Origin: an uncultured Clostridia bacterium
GTDB taxonomy: Bacteria; Bacillota; Clostridia; Christensenellales; Aristaeellaceae
Length of the DNA: 64,000 bases
Direction of reading: 5' to 3'
NCBI GenBank assembly: GCA_947166385.1
Contig: CAMVEB010000007.1
Span: forward strand, 1 to 64,000
Below the pieces are notes generated by a model, which saw nothing but the letters and a program-made list of their open reading frames with translations, did not search any database and was not told where the DNA came from. Below, piece after piece: positions 1 to 8,210 of the stretch. Positions within the stretch are counted from its first letter, which is position 1. Each line of letters starts with the position of its first letter. The translations under genes and the position numbers were made by a program.

Positions 1-55
1 TGAAATTGGCCCTTTTAACCCGGCGCAAAATGGCCCTTTTTGCCCGGCTCTAACA
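1..55. mobile_element. Probable IS21-family terminal repeats (one end of an element continuing outside the window)
   Basis: Two 18-bp direct repeats lie at 7-24 and 31-48 (TGGCCCTTTT, two variable bases, CCCGGC) and match at 16 of 18 positions. Read on the minus strand the edge begins TGTTAGAGCCGGG, so the element would end in the TG/CA dinucleotide at 54-55. Multiple terminal repeats of this sort and TG...CA ends are usual for IS21-family elements (known family feature). The transposase genes would lie to the left of base 1 and cannot be seen, so the family assignment is inference. Confidence 0.5.
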
Positions 56-125
56 CCCCAGTAGCTTAACGACAGAGCAGCCGGCTGTTAACCGGTGATT
101 GCAGGTTCGATCCCTGCCCGGAAGC
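55..125 (+). tRNA. tRNA-Asn (GTT)-like sequence with defective acceptor stem
   Basis: The D arm (64-78), anticodon arm (80-96, loop CTGTTAA at 85-91, anticodon GTT at 87-89) and T arm (101-117, GCAGG/CCTGC with loop TTCGATC) form a good cloverleaf for asparagine. The acceptor fails: only three of seven pairs between 55-61 and 118-124 are possible, and the outer three positions do not pair. These outer 5' bases coincide with the edge of the putative insertion sequence, so the gene looks broken by the insertion. It is probably not functional. No CCA is encoded. Confidence 0.5.
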
Positions 126-143
126 TTGTGTCATTCTGAATTA

Positions 144-172
144 TTGTCAGTATAGTAATAATATGGTATTAT
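144..172 (+). promoter_or_regulatory. Sigma-70-type promoter reading into the zinc-ribbon/radical-SAM segment
   Basis: TTGTCA at 144-149 and TATTAT at 167-172 are separated by exactly 17 bases. The expected start of transcription is near 179, next to the ATG of the small ORF at 180, so it would either give a leaderless message for that ORF or a long leader for the genes from 540 onward. Confidence 0.45.
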
Positions 173-179
173 ACTTATC

Positions 180-338
180 ATGACCTGTGTTTACGAAGAC
201 AGAGTGGTGTATGTCTTTGGCAATGGGAATGGTTCTGCAGTAGGACTAGTCCTCCTCAATCCGATCTTTGTCATGATTCTGGTCTTTGGCTCGGCAGAGT
301 ATATTTTAATGGCTCATATGCGAAACGGCATTCAATAA
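180..338 (+). CDS. Small hypothetical membrane-like protein (52 aa), doubtful
   Basis: An open frame of 52 codons encodes a short polar start, a GNGNG stretch and a hydrophobic segment (about residues 23-45) that could span the membrane. There is no Shine-Dalgarno sequence before the ATG, and the promoter at 144-172 would start transcription almost on the initiation codon. It may be a fragment of a longer lost gene. I do not recognise a family. The 200 bases between it and the next gene contain nothing I can identify. Confidence 0.25.
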   Translation: MTCVYEDRVVYVFGNGNGSAVGLVLLNPIFVMILVFGSAEYILMAHMRNGIQ

Positions 339-539
339 AAGCTGGAGGTTTTCTGTTTGCGGAGTAGAAAGCCCAGCTTCACTGGCTAGTTGCCAGAGCT
401 GCAGACGAATGAAATATCGCAAAAACAGTGCGTAACAAATAGTTCCGGATGAATGTTTATAGCTGTTATATGGCAGAGTTATGGCTCCGCATCTCTTTCA
501 TTAAGATACTACAACGTTCCAATTATGGAGGAAATACAG

Positions 540-887
540 GTGGAAAAAGAAAAAGTGTGCAGAAACTGTCATAACTCCTGGCGTGAAGGTGACAAATATT
601 GCCGCTATTGTGGCGCTCCGATGGATCATCCGGAATATATCGTTCGGGATATTGCCTGTATTTATGGTCCACCACCCATCCTTCGGAGGCACTCCTGCAA
701 AAAGTGTGGATTCAAATGGGAGACAAAACGGATGACAGACAACGAACGCTTCTGCCCAGAATGCGGCGCGCCGGCTCCAGTAGAGGAAATAGAATGTAAA
801 GATGAATTCTGGGGAACCAGAAGCCACGTACAGAGAAAAAACAGTTTCTTTGATAGCCTGTTTAAAAGGGATACTCAAAAGCAATGA
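540..887 (+). CDS. Double zinc-ribbon protein, partner of the radical SAM gene
   Basis: The 115-residue protein has two CxxC...CxxC zinc-binding modules: cysteines 7, 10, 21, 24 in the first and 53, 56, 72, 75 in the second, the latter ending FCPECG. The start is set at the GTG at 540 because GGAGG lies eight bases upstream; an in-frame ATG at 453 lacks such a site. The end overlaps the start of the radical SAM gene by four bases (ATGA), so the two are translationally coupled. No signal peptide or membrane segment is visible. A role as a metal-binding accessory or protein-binding partner of the downstream enzyme is inference; zinc ribbons of this type do not define a function. Confidence 0.65.
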   Translation: MEKEKVCRNCHNSWREGDKYCRYCGAPMDHPEYIVRDIACIYGPPPILRRHSCKKCGFKWETKRMTDNERFCPECGAPAPVEEIECKDEFWGTRSHVQRKNSFFDSLFKRDTQKQ

Positions 888-1960
888 TCAATGAAGCAGT
901 TTATCATCTGAAAAAAGAACAGCTTTACAGATTGGCTGCGTATCGTGATCACCTACGGGAAGAACCGGATCTTCGTTGGCTGTTCTTCGAGATAACAAAT
1001 GCATGCAATCTGTCCTGTGCTCATTGCGGAAGCCGGTGTATGGCCAGTGGAAACCGTTTGTCCAGGAATGATGTCCTAAAAACATTGCAGACGATCCCTT
1101 CTGGCGACAGGCCGACAGTCTCCCTGACCGGAGGAGAGCCGCTTCTTCATCCGGACTTTTTCAGCATTGCCAGATGCGTTAACGAATTGGGGTTTGAGTG
1201 GGGAATGACGAGCAACGGAACGTTGATCGACAGGCGGACCGCCCGGAAATTACGGAAAGTGCGAATGGGAAGCGTTTCAATCAGCTTGGACGGATTGGAA
1301 AAAACACATGACAGGTTCAGGCGGAAGGAAGGTGCATGGAGGAAAGCGGTTGAGGGGATAATACATCTGCAAAATGAAGGGTTTTCCCCTCAGGTTACAA
1401 CGGTTGTCCATATATCCAATATTGATGAGCTTGAAGAGATGTTTCTTTTTCTATGCGATCTTGGTATTACCTCCTGGCGTCCGATTAACGTTGAGCCTAT
1501 CGGGAGAGCATGCGAGAGTAAACATATGCTCTTAACTGTTCCGCAATTTGACCATCTGCTCAGTTTTATCCGGGAAAAACGGTATGATCCGTCTTGTCCC
1601 ATGGAAGTAACATATGGATGCTCACACTTTCTTGGTGTGGATACAGAGCGTATGGTCAAAAGTCATTATTTTATCTGCGGGGCAGGGATTCGGGTGGCTT
1701 CAGTGCGCAGTAATGGGGATATTTGCGCATGCCTGGATATCGAAAACCTTCCGTCACTTGTGCAGGGCAATATTGCTACAGATTGTTTCTGGGATGTATG
1801 GAACCAAAAATTCGAAGTTTTTCGGATGGACCGGACAGAAAAAAGCCTTATTTGTCAAAGCTGTGAAAACCGTCGGATGTGCGGGGGCGATTCGGCTCAC
1901 ACGTGGGACTGGATCAATAATACCCCCTTATTATGCATCAGGAAGTTTACGAATAAGTGA
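884..1960 (+). CDS. Radical SAM protein with SPASM-like C-terminal cluster-binding region
   Basis: The 358-residue protein carries the radical SAM cysteine triad CNLSCAHC at residues 41-48, which binds the catalytic 4Fe-4S cluster, and the SAM-binding GGEP motif at 83-86. The C-terminal ~100 residues contain a spaced cysteine set (CGAG, GDICAC, CQSC, RMCGG and a last cysteine near the end) typical of SPASM or twitch domains that hold auxiliary iron-sulfur clusters. Such enzymes often modify ribosomal peptides or make cofactors (family knowledge). No convincing precursor peptide is present; the 52-aa ORF at 180 is the only small candidate. The substrate is unknown. It is coupled to the zinc-ribbon gene and sits in an AT-richer, probably acquired segment. 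Confidence 0.85.
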   Translation: MINEAVYHLKKEQLYRLAAYRDHLREEPDLRWLFFEITNACNLSCAHCGSRCMASGNRLSRNDVLKTLQTIPSGDRPTVSLTGGEPLLHPDFFSIARCVNELGFEWGMTSNGTLIDRRTARKLRKVRMGSVSISLDGLEKTHDRFRRKEGAWRKAVEGIIHLQNEGFSPQVTTVVHISNIDELEEMFLFLCDLGITSWRPINVEPIGRACESKHMLLTVPQFDHLLSFIREKRYDPSCPMEVTYGCSHFLGVDTERMVKSHYFICGAGIRVASVRSNGDICACLDIENLPSLVQGNIATDCFWDVWNQKFEVFRMDRTEKSLICQSCENRRMCGGDSAHTWDWINNTPLLCIRKFTNK

Positions 1961-2007
1961 AAGCTGATCCCGGTATATAGCTCCTATAATAGCAATACAG
2001 ATTAATG

Positions 2008-2325
2008 CTATACCTGCTTTTTTGCACAGGACAGGCAGCTTTCCGTTTCGGAATTCTCGTTCATGCCTTCCGGTTTTTCCTGCGCGGATAAGTCTTTTGA
2101 GAATGTTTCAGCCAGCATGTTTAGAATGATTTCTGTGGTAGTCATATTATCATGCAAGTTTTCATTCTTCAGATCTTTCAGCCTTTCAATCTACTCGCGG
2201 CCAACCTGCCCCAGCCAGAGTTTCAATGGTTCTGTCTTCTTTGACAGGACAGATTGAATGATCCAGAGAAGTTGTTCTGTATTAGCCACATCGGTGTTAT
2301 AGCGTTTTCCATCTACAGAGAGCAT
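2008..2325 (-). pseudogene. Remnant of a DinD/BRO-family protein
   Basis: Minus-strand translation gives a fragment with TDVANTEQLLWIIQSV, then LKLWLGQVGRE, an in-frame TAG, then LHDNMTTTEIILNMLAE. These match in order the conserved blocks of DinD-like/BRO-domain proteins (typically DTE..LRLIQS, PFK.WLAQVGRER, LRDNMTTxEL.LNMLAE), recognised from memory. The ~75 residues that normally separate the second and third blocks are missing, as are the N-terminal half and the usual C-terminal tail. The gene is therefore dead, through internal deletion and truncation. Its 5' side abuts the stop codon of the WYL gene at 2328. It fills most of the otherwise empty 1961-2327 interval. Confidence 0.65.
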
Positions 2326-2327
2326 TC

Positions 2328-3251
2328 TTAGCCCTTTTCGCATGCCATCTGGCGTTTCAGCCTGTCCCTGATCAGATCGGCGAAGGAATCCGGCGAGGTC
2401 ACCTTCACCAGAGGCCCGTACGCGAGAATCCGGATCAGCATCTCTGTTTCGTCCTCCGCGTTGTAGTTGATCTGAACCCTGTACCGGTTTTGATCCAGCC
2501 GCTCCGCCTGCTTTTCGAAATGCGCGAAATGCATCAGCACCCGTTCCAGGGCGTTCCGCTCATTCAGCACTTCCAGCTCCACCGTTCTTTGGGGGAGCTG
2601 GTTTTCTTTCTCCGGTTCGTAAGCGATTTCACCGCCGCCGGCCTCGCATCGGACAATTCTCGCCAGGTTGATATACTGGTACCGGCGGCCGCGTCCGTAC
2701 AGGCGGAATTTATCGTCCTTCTCTGAATACTCCAGCGTTTCCGGCATGATATCGAAGGTTCGGATCTCTCCGTTTTTATTCCGTGCTTCGATCCGCAGAG
2801 GGGTTCGGTGATGAATCGCGTCCAGAATGGTTCTGAAATGGCGGATGTAGTTCTCGTCTTCATAGGGATCACCATCCAGGTACTGGTCAAACCGGCAAAT
2901 GCTTTCCGGCCGGAAAAGCGGCTCCGCGTCCAGCTGTGCCCACAGTTCTTCCGCGTTCAGATCCGGAAACAGGCGGATCCGCGGATCCAGCAGGATGGCT
3001 TTCAGCCAACGCTTCTGGAGCGTTGTCAGCGGCATGGTCGGAATATGGCCAAGCGTCGTTGTCCCGTCCGGCCGGAGCAGCTGCCAGCGCTCTTCCAGCA
3101 GCGCCGGCTCAATTTTCAGCAGGCTTTCGTCAAAAGCCTTTTCATTCACAATTCTCCGAAGCTCTGCTTTTGAGAGGGGATGATCACAGGCCTGCTTCAG
3201 GATCAGGGCCACCGCGTTATAATACGCGCTGTAAAGCTCACTGAAGATCAT
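2328..3251 (-). CDS. WYL-domain transcriptional regulator (second of a pair)
   Basis: This 307-residue soluble protein has the layout of WYL-domain regulators: an N-terminal helical region, then a Sm-fold-like WYL domain in about residues 140-235 with the ligand-contact segment around YINLARIVRCE, and a C-terminal extension ending in DLIRDRLKRQ. WYL domains sense small ligands or nucleic acids and are fused to DNA-binding domains in transcription factors. A clear winged-helix is not obvious here, so it may act with the upstream WYL protein, whose stop it overlaps (ATGA at 3248-3251). The target genes are unknown. The 3' neighbour is the DinD/BRO remnant. Confidence 0.75.
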   Translation of the reverse strand: MIFSELYSAYYNAVALILKQACDHPLSKAELRRIVNEKAFDESLLKIEPALLEERWQLLRPDGTTTLGHIPTMPLTTLQKRWLKAILLDPRIRLFPDLNAEELWAQLDAEPLFRPESICRFDQYLDGDPYEDENYIRHFRTILDAIHHRTPLRIEARNKNGEIRTFDIMPETLEYSEKDDKFRLYGRGRRYQYINLARIVRCEAGGGEIAYEPEKENQLPQRTVELEVLNERNALERVLMHFAHFEKQAERLDQNRYRVQINYNAEDETEMLIRILAYGPLVKVTSPDSFADLIRDRLKRQMACEKG

Positions 3252-4492
3252 TCACCCTCACCGCCTTCCAGCCCGTAGAGCGCGTACATCTGTTCCAGAT
3301 CGTCCTGGAATCTTCTTTCGGCGGCCTTGTTGGAGCATTCAAAGGAAATAATCCGGCAGATGAAGGTTCGAATCCAGGGCAGCATCTCGATGCTGTCATA
3401 GACATCGGCGGAAAACCTGCATCGGTTCCCGTCCAGCATTTCCACCGTGCCGCAGCGTTTTTCCCTTTCCAGGCGTTTCGGAATGTGCGTCTCCTCCTCC
3501 GCGTACTGCACAATAAATTCCACATGTTCCAATGAATCCCCGGCAGTGCCCAGTACGCTGACGCCCCACAGATGCGGAAGCATTTCCTCCAGCTCCCCGC
3601 GGTGCTGCTCATACTGCTCGCACGCTTCTCCTGTCTTCACGGAAATGATGTTATCGACGCGGATGGAAGAAATCCGCTCCAGCTGGGGCACATACGCCAT
3701 CAGGTAATCCCGCCCGCCCTGCACGCTGCTCCGGATCTGCAGCGGAACAACCTGACTTTCGGATATCCTGTCATCTCTCCGCTGGATAACCTCCAGGGAA
3801 AGAGATCTTTTTTCTTCGATAGCAGTCAGCAGGGAGCACAGGATTTCGCTGTCCAGTGCGGATGTGATATAGTGATGCTTGAACGTAAAGGGGCCTTCCT
3901 CCGCGTCGTACTTATCGAGAAGAAAAGAACCGATCACGCCGCAGGCGGCTGTTTCGGAGAAAAAATCCAGCACGTCTGAAGGCACCGGCAGGATTTCCTC
4001 TGCCCGCCGGTAAGCGATCGCTTTCCCGCGTTTTTCCCGGATGATAATTCCTTCCGCTTCGTATTCCTTCAGCTTTTTTCGGATCGTGGATTCGTCAAAC
4101 ATGCGCGGGATCCCGAATTCGGAAAGATACTCATCGATTTCATCGCTCAACTCTGCCAGCGTCAGCGCCGTATCGGAATCATGAAGAATATCGAACAGGA
4201 TAAAATGCAGCGTAATGTCCCCGTCGGTGAAGCTCTTTGTTTTCCAGGCCGCGTACAGCGGATTGTGGCGGGAAACCCGGCTGTCGATGGAAATGAAGAT
4301 GTTTTTTCCCTCGGGCGTCTGCCGGAAGCCCATATAATCCTTCAGCCAGCTTTCCACCCGCCGCCGCTCATCGTCATAGGAACGTGCGCTTTTCTTTGTA
4401 TACTCATTCCGGCTTTTGAAACCGTAAAGATAGAACTCGCGCATATAATCGCGGATTCCGTCGAAATTCTTGATCAGTTCACTGTATGCCAT
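3248..4492 (-). CDS. WYL-domain transcriptional regulator (first of a pair)
   Basis: The 414-residue protein has an N-terminal region that looks DNA-binding (about residues 1-165; a helical segment with SEFGIPRMFDESTIRKKLKEY resembles a winged helix) and a WYL domain in the middle (about 210-300). It overlaps the downstream WYL gene by four bases, so the two are co-translated and may form a heteromer. The hydrolase gene at 4506 lies immediately upstream in the same orientation with a 13-base gap, so the three genes probably form one transcript. What the pair regulates is not shown by the sequence. Confidence 0.78.
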   Translation of the reverse strand: MAYSELIKNFDGIRDYMREFYLYGFKSRNEYTKKSARSYDDERRRVESWLKDYMGFRQTPEGKNIFISIDSRVSRHNPLYAAWKTKSFTDGDITLHFILFDILHDSDTALTLAELSDEIDEYLSEFGIPRMFDESTIRKKLKEYEAEGIIIREKRGKAIAYRRAEEILPVPSDVLDFFSETAACGVIGSFLLDKYDAEEGPFTFKHHYITSALDSEILCSLLTAIEEKRSLSLEVIQRRDDRISESQVVPLQIRSSVQGGRDYLMAYVPQLERISSIRVDNIISVKTGEACEQYEQHRGELEEMLPHLWGVSVLGTAGDSLEHVEFIVQYAEEETHIPKRLEREKRCGTVEMLDGNRCRFSADVYDSIEMLPWIRTFICRIISFECSNKAAERRFQDDLEQMYALYGLEGGEGE

Positions 4493-4505
4493 TTCTGTTC
4501 CTGCC

Positions 4506-5246
4506 TCAGACCCGTTTCTTCATCCATTCCCGGATGATCCGCTGCATTTCCTCCGGGTGCCGGTCAAAGTGATGTGTCTCCCCGTGCATCACGTTCAGTT
4601 CACAGTCCCGGTACCGCTGTGCCATGCGCTGTGATTCCTCCCAGGGAACGGTGTCATCCTCATCCCCGTGAAGAATCAGCACGGGCCCCCGGAATCGGTC
4701 TGCCGCTTCTTCCGCATGGATCGTCTGTGCCACGCGGATATAGTTACCGTCGAGGTCCAGCCCTTTGATCACGGGAACAGTATCCGGGATATGCTCTGGG
4801 TCAAAAGCATAGCCCAGCAGTTCCCCGTCCCGTGCTCCCTGCGGAATCATGAATGCCGGCGCCCGGAGGATCAGCCCGCGGATCCGGTCTGCCTCCATGC
4901 CTCCCGCCAACGCGGCCACCAGACCGCCCTGGGAATGGCCGGAAAGGTACAGATCCTGGTATCCCCTCTCCCGGGCAAAATCGATCACGGCCAGCGTATT
5001 GTTGATCCATTTGAACAGCGTATGCTTCCGGAACTCCCCATCGCTTTCGCCGTGGCCGTAAAGGTCGAAACGGAGAGTTGCGCATCCGGCGTCGCGCATG
5101 GCTTCAGCCGCCAGGAGCGTATGCGGCCTGTCCTTGGCGCTGGTAAACCCATGCAGCACAATGACCAGCGGACAATTCTCCGCGCCTTCCGGCTCCTCCA
5201 GCACCGCGCTGAGCCGGATCCCATCATCCCGGATGGTCAGTTCCAT
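4506..5246 (-). CDS. Alpha/beta hydrolase (esterase-like)
   Basis: The 246-residue protein is a compact alpha/beta hydrolase without signal peptide. It shows the oxyanion-hole motif VLHGF after strand 3, the nucleophile elbow GHSQGG with the catalytic serine at about residue 105, an aspartate in the HGDEDDTVP segment near 195, and a histidine in HGETHHFDRHP near the C-terminus. The family contains cytosolic carboxylesterases and feruloyl/cinnamoyl esterases; this architecture fits, but the substrate cannot be read from sequence. The start at 5246 is chosen because AAGGAG precedes it; longer in-frame starts up to 5339 lack one. It is followed by the WYL pair. Confidence 0.8.
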   Translation of the reverse strand: MELTIRDDGIRLSAVLEEPEGAENCPLVIVLHGFTSAKDRPHTLLAAEAMRDAGCATLRFDLYGHGESDGEFRKHTLFKWINNTLAVIDFARERGYQDLYLSGHSQGGLVAALAGGMEADRIRGLILRAPAFMIPQGARDGELLGYAFDPEHIPDTVPVIKGLDLDGNYIRVAQTIHAEEAADRFRGPVLILHGDEDDTVPWEESQRMAQRYRDCELNVMHGETHHFDRHPEEMQRIIREWMKKRV

Positions 5247-5404
5247 TTTTTCTGCAGCTCCTTCCCCTGTATGGCTTTTTCTTTTTCCCATTATGTCATG
5301 ACACACTGGAAAACACAAGTTTTTCCCCCGCTTTTCCATTCTGTGCGGGTATGATATACTGATTTCGACCCATGGAGAAAGAGAGAAAGAGAGGATGGTT
5401 CCGT

Positions 5405-6238
5405 ATGCTGCAATTCGGAATGCCGACGCTGGTTGAAAACAGGACGCTGGAGGATAATGTCGCGCTTTGCCGGGAGCTGGGGCTCCGGTTTATCGAGCTG
5501 AATATGAATTTCCCGGAATACCAGGTGCCCGGCCTGGAGCGGACGGATTTCCTGCTGCGGACCGCTGAAGCCGCCGGCATTTATTATACCATTCACCTGG
5601 ATGAGAGAATGGATATCGCGGACTTCAATCCACTGGTATCGGAAGCCTATCTGGAAACCGTCCGCCGTTCCGTCGAAGCCGCGAAAAAGCTGCTCTGCCT
5701 GCGCGACCGTTTTGGCGGCGATGCCCGGCCGCTGACACTGAATATGCATATGAACCATGGGATCTTTATCACCTTACCGGACAGGAAGGTGCAGATGTAC
5801 GATCGTGATTTTGATACGTACATGAAGTCGTTTGCGGTATTCCGCTCCCGGTGTGAGGAATGGATCGGGGACAGCGATCTCATGATCGCCGTTGAAAATA
5901 CGGACGGTTTTCGCGATTTCGAAATCAGGGCCATCAACAGTCTGCTGGAAAGTCCGAAGTTCGGCCTGACCTGGGATATCGGGCATTCAAAAGCCGTCCG
6001 GGAAAAGGATGTTCCGTTCATCCGAAATCATGAGGAGCATCTGATTCATTTTCATATTCACGACGGAACGGAAACGCCGCCGCGGAACCATCTGGCCCTC
6101 GGGGATGGAGAGATTGACCTGGAAGAACGGCTCACGCTGGCAGAGAAGCGAAACGCCCGTTGTGTCCTGGAGACCAAAACTGTCGCAGCACTGAGGCAGT
6201 CCGTCAATTGGTTAAAGGAAAACGGGAAGATCCTTTGA
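5405..6238 (+). CDS. TIM-barrel sugar phosphate isomerase/epimerase family protein
   Basis: The 277-residue protein has the xylose-isomerase-like TIM-barrel pattern. Metal-binding and catalytic candidates are the glutamate in IAVENTDGF, the aspartate and histidine in LTWDIGHSK, the histidines in HFHIHDG, and the glutamate in CVLETK. Members include hexulose epimerases, inosose dehydratases and endonuclease-IV-like folds, so the exact substrate is open. The ATG at 5405 is preferred over the in-frame ATG at 5372 because the conserved fold starts at MLQFGMPTL and a GAGAGG stretch precedes it. It diverges from the hydrolase gene; a TATACT -10 candidate lies just upstream. Confidence 0.75.
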   Translation: MLQFGMPTLVENRTLEDNVALCRELGLRFIELNMNFPEYQVPGLERTDFLLRTAEAAGIYYTIHLDERMDIADFNPLVSEAYLETVRRSVEAAKKLLCLRDRFGGDARPLTLNMHMNHGIFITLPDRKVQMYDRDFDTYMKSFAVFRSRCEEWIGDSDLMIAVENTDGFRDFEIRAINSLLESPKFGLTWDIGHSKAVREKDVPFIRNHEEHLIHFHIHDGTETPPRNHLALGDGEIDLEERLTLAEKRNARCVLETKTVAALRQSVNWLKENGKIL

Positions 6239-6435
6239 TGCACGTTTTTTCCACTTTTATTCGTTCTGACCAAAATATTTTCTCTTGTCTCCCACATTTT
6301 TTCATATTTATTTTCAATTTTGAAACATTTTCCCCACTTTTTTGATAGTATATTCTTTCCTTCCTTTTTTTCGGCCTCTGCGATATAATAGTCACCGTTG
6401 CGGCTGTTCATGACGCGGCACGAAAGGATGAAATC

Positions 6436-7437
6436 ATGAGAATTGCGATTTATGGCGCCGGTTCCCTGGGTACGGTCCTCGGTGCTTTTCTGACACAGAA
6501 CGGCGTCCCGGTGGATCTTGTCAATCATAACAAAGCGCATGTGGACGCTCTGAATTCCAAAGGTGCCCGGATTACCGGCACGGTGGACATGACCGTTCCG
6601 GTCACCGCCCTGCTGCCGGAGGAAATGACCGGCCTGTATGACATCATCTTCCTGATGACCAAACAGCTGGATAACCGCCGGGTCGTCGGCTTCCTGAATC
6701 ATTTCCTGGCGGCAGACGGACTGATCGTTACCCTGCAGAACGGTATCCCGGAGGATCTGATTGCTGAAATCATCGGTCCGGAGCGCACCGTCGGCTGTGT
6801 TGTGGAATGGGGCGCCACCCTGTCCGCCTCCGGCGAAAGCGTCCTGACGTCCGCGCCGGACAGCCTTTCCTTCCATATGGGCGGCATGCCGGGCATCGAA
6901 GACAAACAGCTGCAGAAGGTAAAAAGCGTCCTGGAGAAGATGTGCCCCGTCGTCATTGAGCCCAATCTGCCCGGCGCCCGCTGGTCCAAACTGCTCATTA
7001 ATGCCACTTTTTCCGGACTGGGTACCGTGATAGGCGGCACCTTCGGAGATGTCACCGGCGATCCGCAGACCCGGGAGATTGCCATCCGCTGCATGAAGGA
7101 AGTCATTGACGTAGGCCATGCCGCCGGTGTGGAGTTCGCCCCGGTGCAGGGCAAGGATATCGTCAGCCTTTTCTATTGGAAGAATCCCCTGAAGAAAGCC
7201 CTGGCAAAGCTGATCCTGCCCGTCGCCATGAAAAAGCATGCTGCCATCGAGCCCTCCATGCTGCAGGATCTGAAAAAAGGCAGGCCCTGCGAGGTGGATG
7301 CCATCAACGGTGTCGTCTGTGACTGGGGAAAGAAAAAAGGCGTCTCCACGCCTGTCAATGACCGGATTGTTTCTGTCATCCGGGAAATTCAGGAAGGAAA
7401 ACGTCAGACCGGCAGGCAAAACCTGAAAGACTTCTGA
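6436..7437 (+). CDS. 2-dehydropantoate 2-reductase family protein (ketopantoate reductase)
   Basis: The 333-residue protein starts with a Rossmann motif (IYGAGSLGTVLG, residues 4-15) for NADPH and has the C-terminal helical domain of ketopantoate reductases, including WSKLLINATFSGLGTV. The pathway step would be reduction of 2-dehydropantoate to pantoate for coenzyme A, but this family contains many paralogues of other specificity and no panB or panC is nearby. The RBS AAAGGATG is well placed. The ~200-base AT-rich stretch upstream (6239-6435) holds a TATAAT at 6384-6389 as the likely -10 and nothing else I recognise. A strong hairpin follows the stop. Confidence 0.78.
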   Translation: MRIAIYGAGSLGTVLGAFLTQNGVPVDLVNHNKAHVDALNSKGARITGTVDMTVPVTALLPEEMTGLYDIIFLMTKQLDNRRVVGFLNHFLAADGLIVTLQNGIPEDLIAEIIGPERTVGCVVEWGATLSASGESVLTSAPDSLSFHMGGMPGIEDKQLQKVKSVLEKMCPVVIEPNLPGARWSKLLINATFSGLGTVIGGTFGDVTGDPQTREIAIRCMKEVIDVGHAAGVEFAPVQGKDIVSLFYWKNPLKKALAKLILPVAMKKHAAIEPSMLQDLKKGRPCEVDAINGVVCDWGKKKGVSTPVNDRIVSVIREIQEGKRQTGRQNLKDF

Positions 7438-7442
7438 GCACG

Positions 7443-7474
7443 ACGAAAGAGGCTGCATCCGCAGCCTCTTTCGT
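7443..7474. terminator. Strong intrinsic terminator hairpin between convergent genes
   Basis: A perfect 14-bp stem (7443-7456 with 7461-7474) closes a four-base loop. The stem's own A-rich and T-rich outer ends make it usable in both directions, serving the reductase gene on the plus strand and metI on the minus strand. Confidence 0.8.
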
Positions 7475-7493
7475 CTGTCCGCTGGACAGCGGA

Positions 7494-8210
7494 TCATTTT
7501 TCTTTCAGCCGCCGGTCACATTTACGGGCCAGGCGGGTTCCGACGCTCTGCAAAATCTGGACCAGGATCACCAGGACAATCAGGGCTGCCAGCAGCACCG
7601 CCTGGTTGTACCGCTGCTGTCCCTGGGTGATGGCCAGGTTGCCCAGGCCGCCGCCGCCTACCGCGCCGGACATGGCCGTATAGCCGAGGATGGTCGTAAT
7701 CGCCGTGGTAAAGCTGGTAATCAGGGAAGGCACGCTTTCCGGCAGCATCACATGGATCACGGTCTCCCATGCGGAGGCGCCCATGGAGAGGGACATCTCG
7801 ATGATATTCGGGTTCACTTCCCGCAGGGAACCCTCCACCAGCCGCGCCACAAAGGGGAAGGCCGCGATAATCAGCGGCACGATGACCGCCGCGTTGCCGA
7901 CTGCCTTGCCGACAATCGCCCGGGTCACGGGCATCAGCACGACGATCAGGATGATAAACGGCGCGGAACGCAGCAGGTTAATCAGTCCGTTCAGGAATGC
8001 CATCAGCGGCTTGGGCAGCGGACGGATTCCCTTGGAGTCCCCGGTCACCAGGATCACGCCCAGCGGCAGCCCGATCAGAATCGCGAACAGGGTGGAAACC
8101 AGCGTAATGTACAGCGTAACCCCTGTCTCGTGCAGAAACTGCGTCCGGATAACGGTCCAGGCCTTCTCCAGTTTTTCCGCGTTATAATATGTCGCAAGAT
8201 AATCACCCAT
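7494..8210 (-). CDS. metI: Methionine ABC transporter permease MetI
   Basis: The 238-residue protein has five to six transmembrane helices and the permease EAA-type coupling loop (EMSLSMGASAWETVIHVMLP, about residues 146-165). Length and the LRSAPFIILIV and GAVGGGGLGNLA blocks are characteristic of MetI, the membrane subunit of the MetNIQ D/L-methionine importer. Its start overlaps the end of metN by eight bases. Order on the minus strand is metQ-metN-metI, as in known operons. Confidence 0.93.
   Translation of the reverse strand: MGDYLATYYNAEKLEKAWTVIRTQFLHETGVTLYITLVSTLFAILIGLPLGVILVTGDSKGIRPLPKPLMAFLNGLINLLRSAPFIILIVVLMPVTRAIVGKAVGNAAVIVPLIIAAFPFVARLVEGSLREVNPNIIEMSLSMGASAWETVIHVMLPESVPSLITSFTTAITTILGYTAMSGAVGGGGLGNLAITQGQQRYNQAVLLAALIVLVILVQILQSVGTRLARKCDRRLKEK

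Noticed and set aside
2063..2257. Small plus-strand ORF in the interval after the radical SAM gene
   Set aside because: The opposite strand encodes recognisable DinD/BRO family blocks, so the plus-strand frame is incidental.
6058..7497. 479-codon open frame on the minus strand
   Set aside because: It lies opposite the complete ketopantoate-reductase-like gene, has low-complexity His/Gly/Asp-rich composition and no start signal, so it is a shadow frame in GC-rich DNA.
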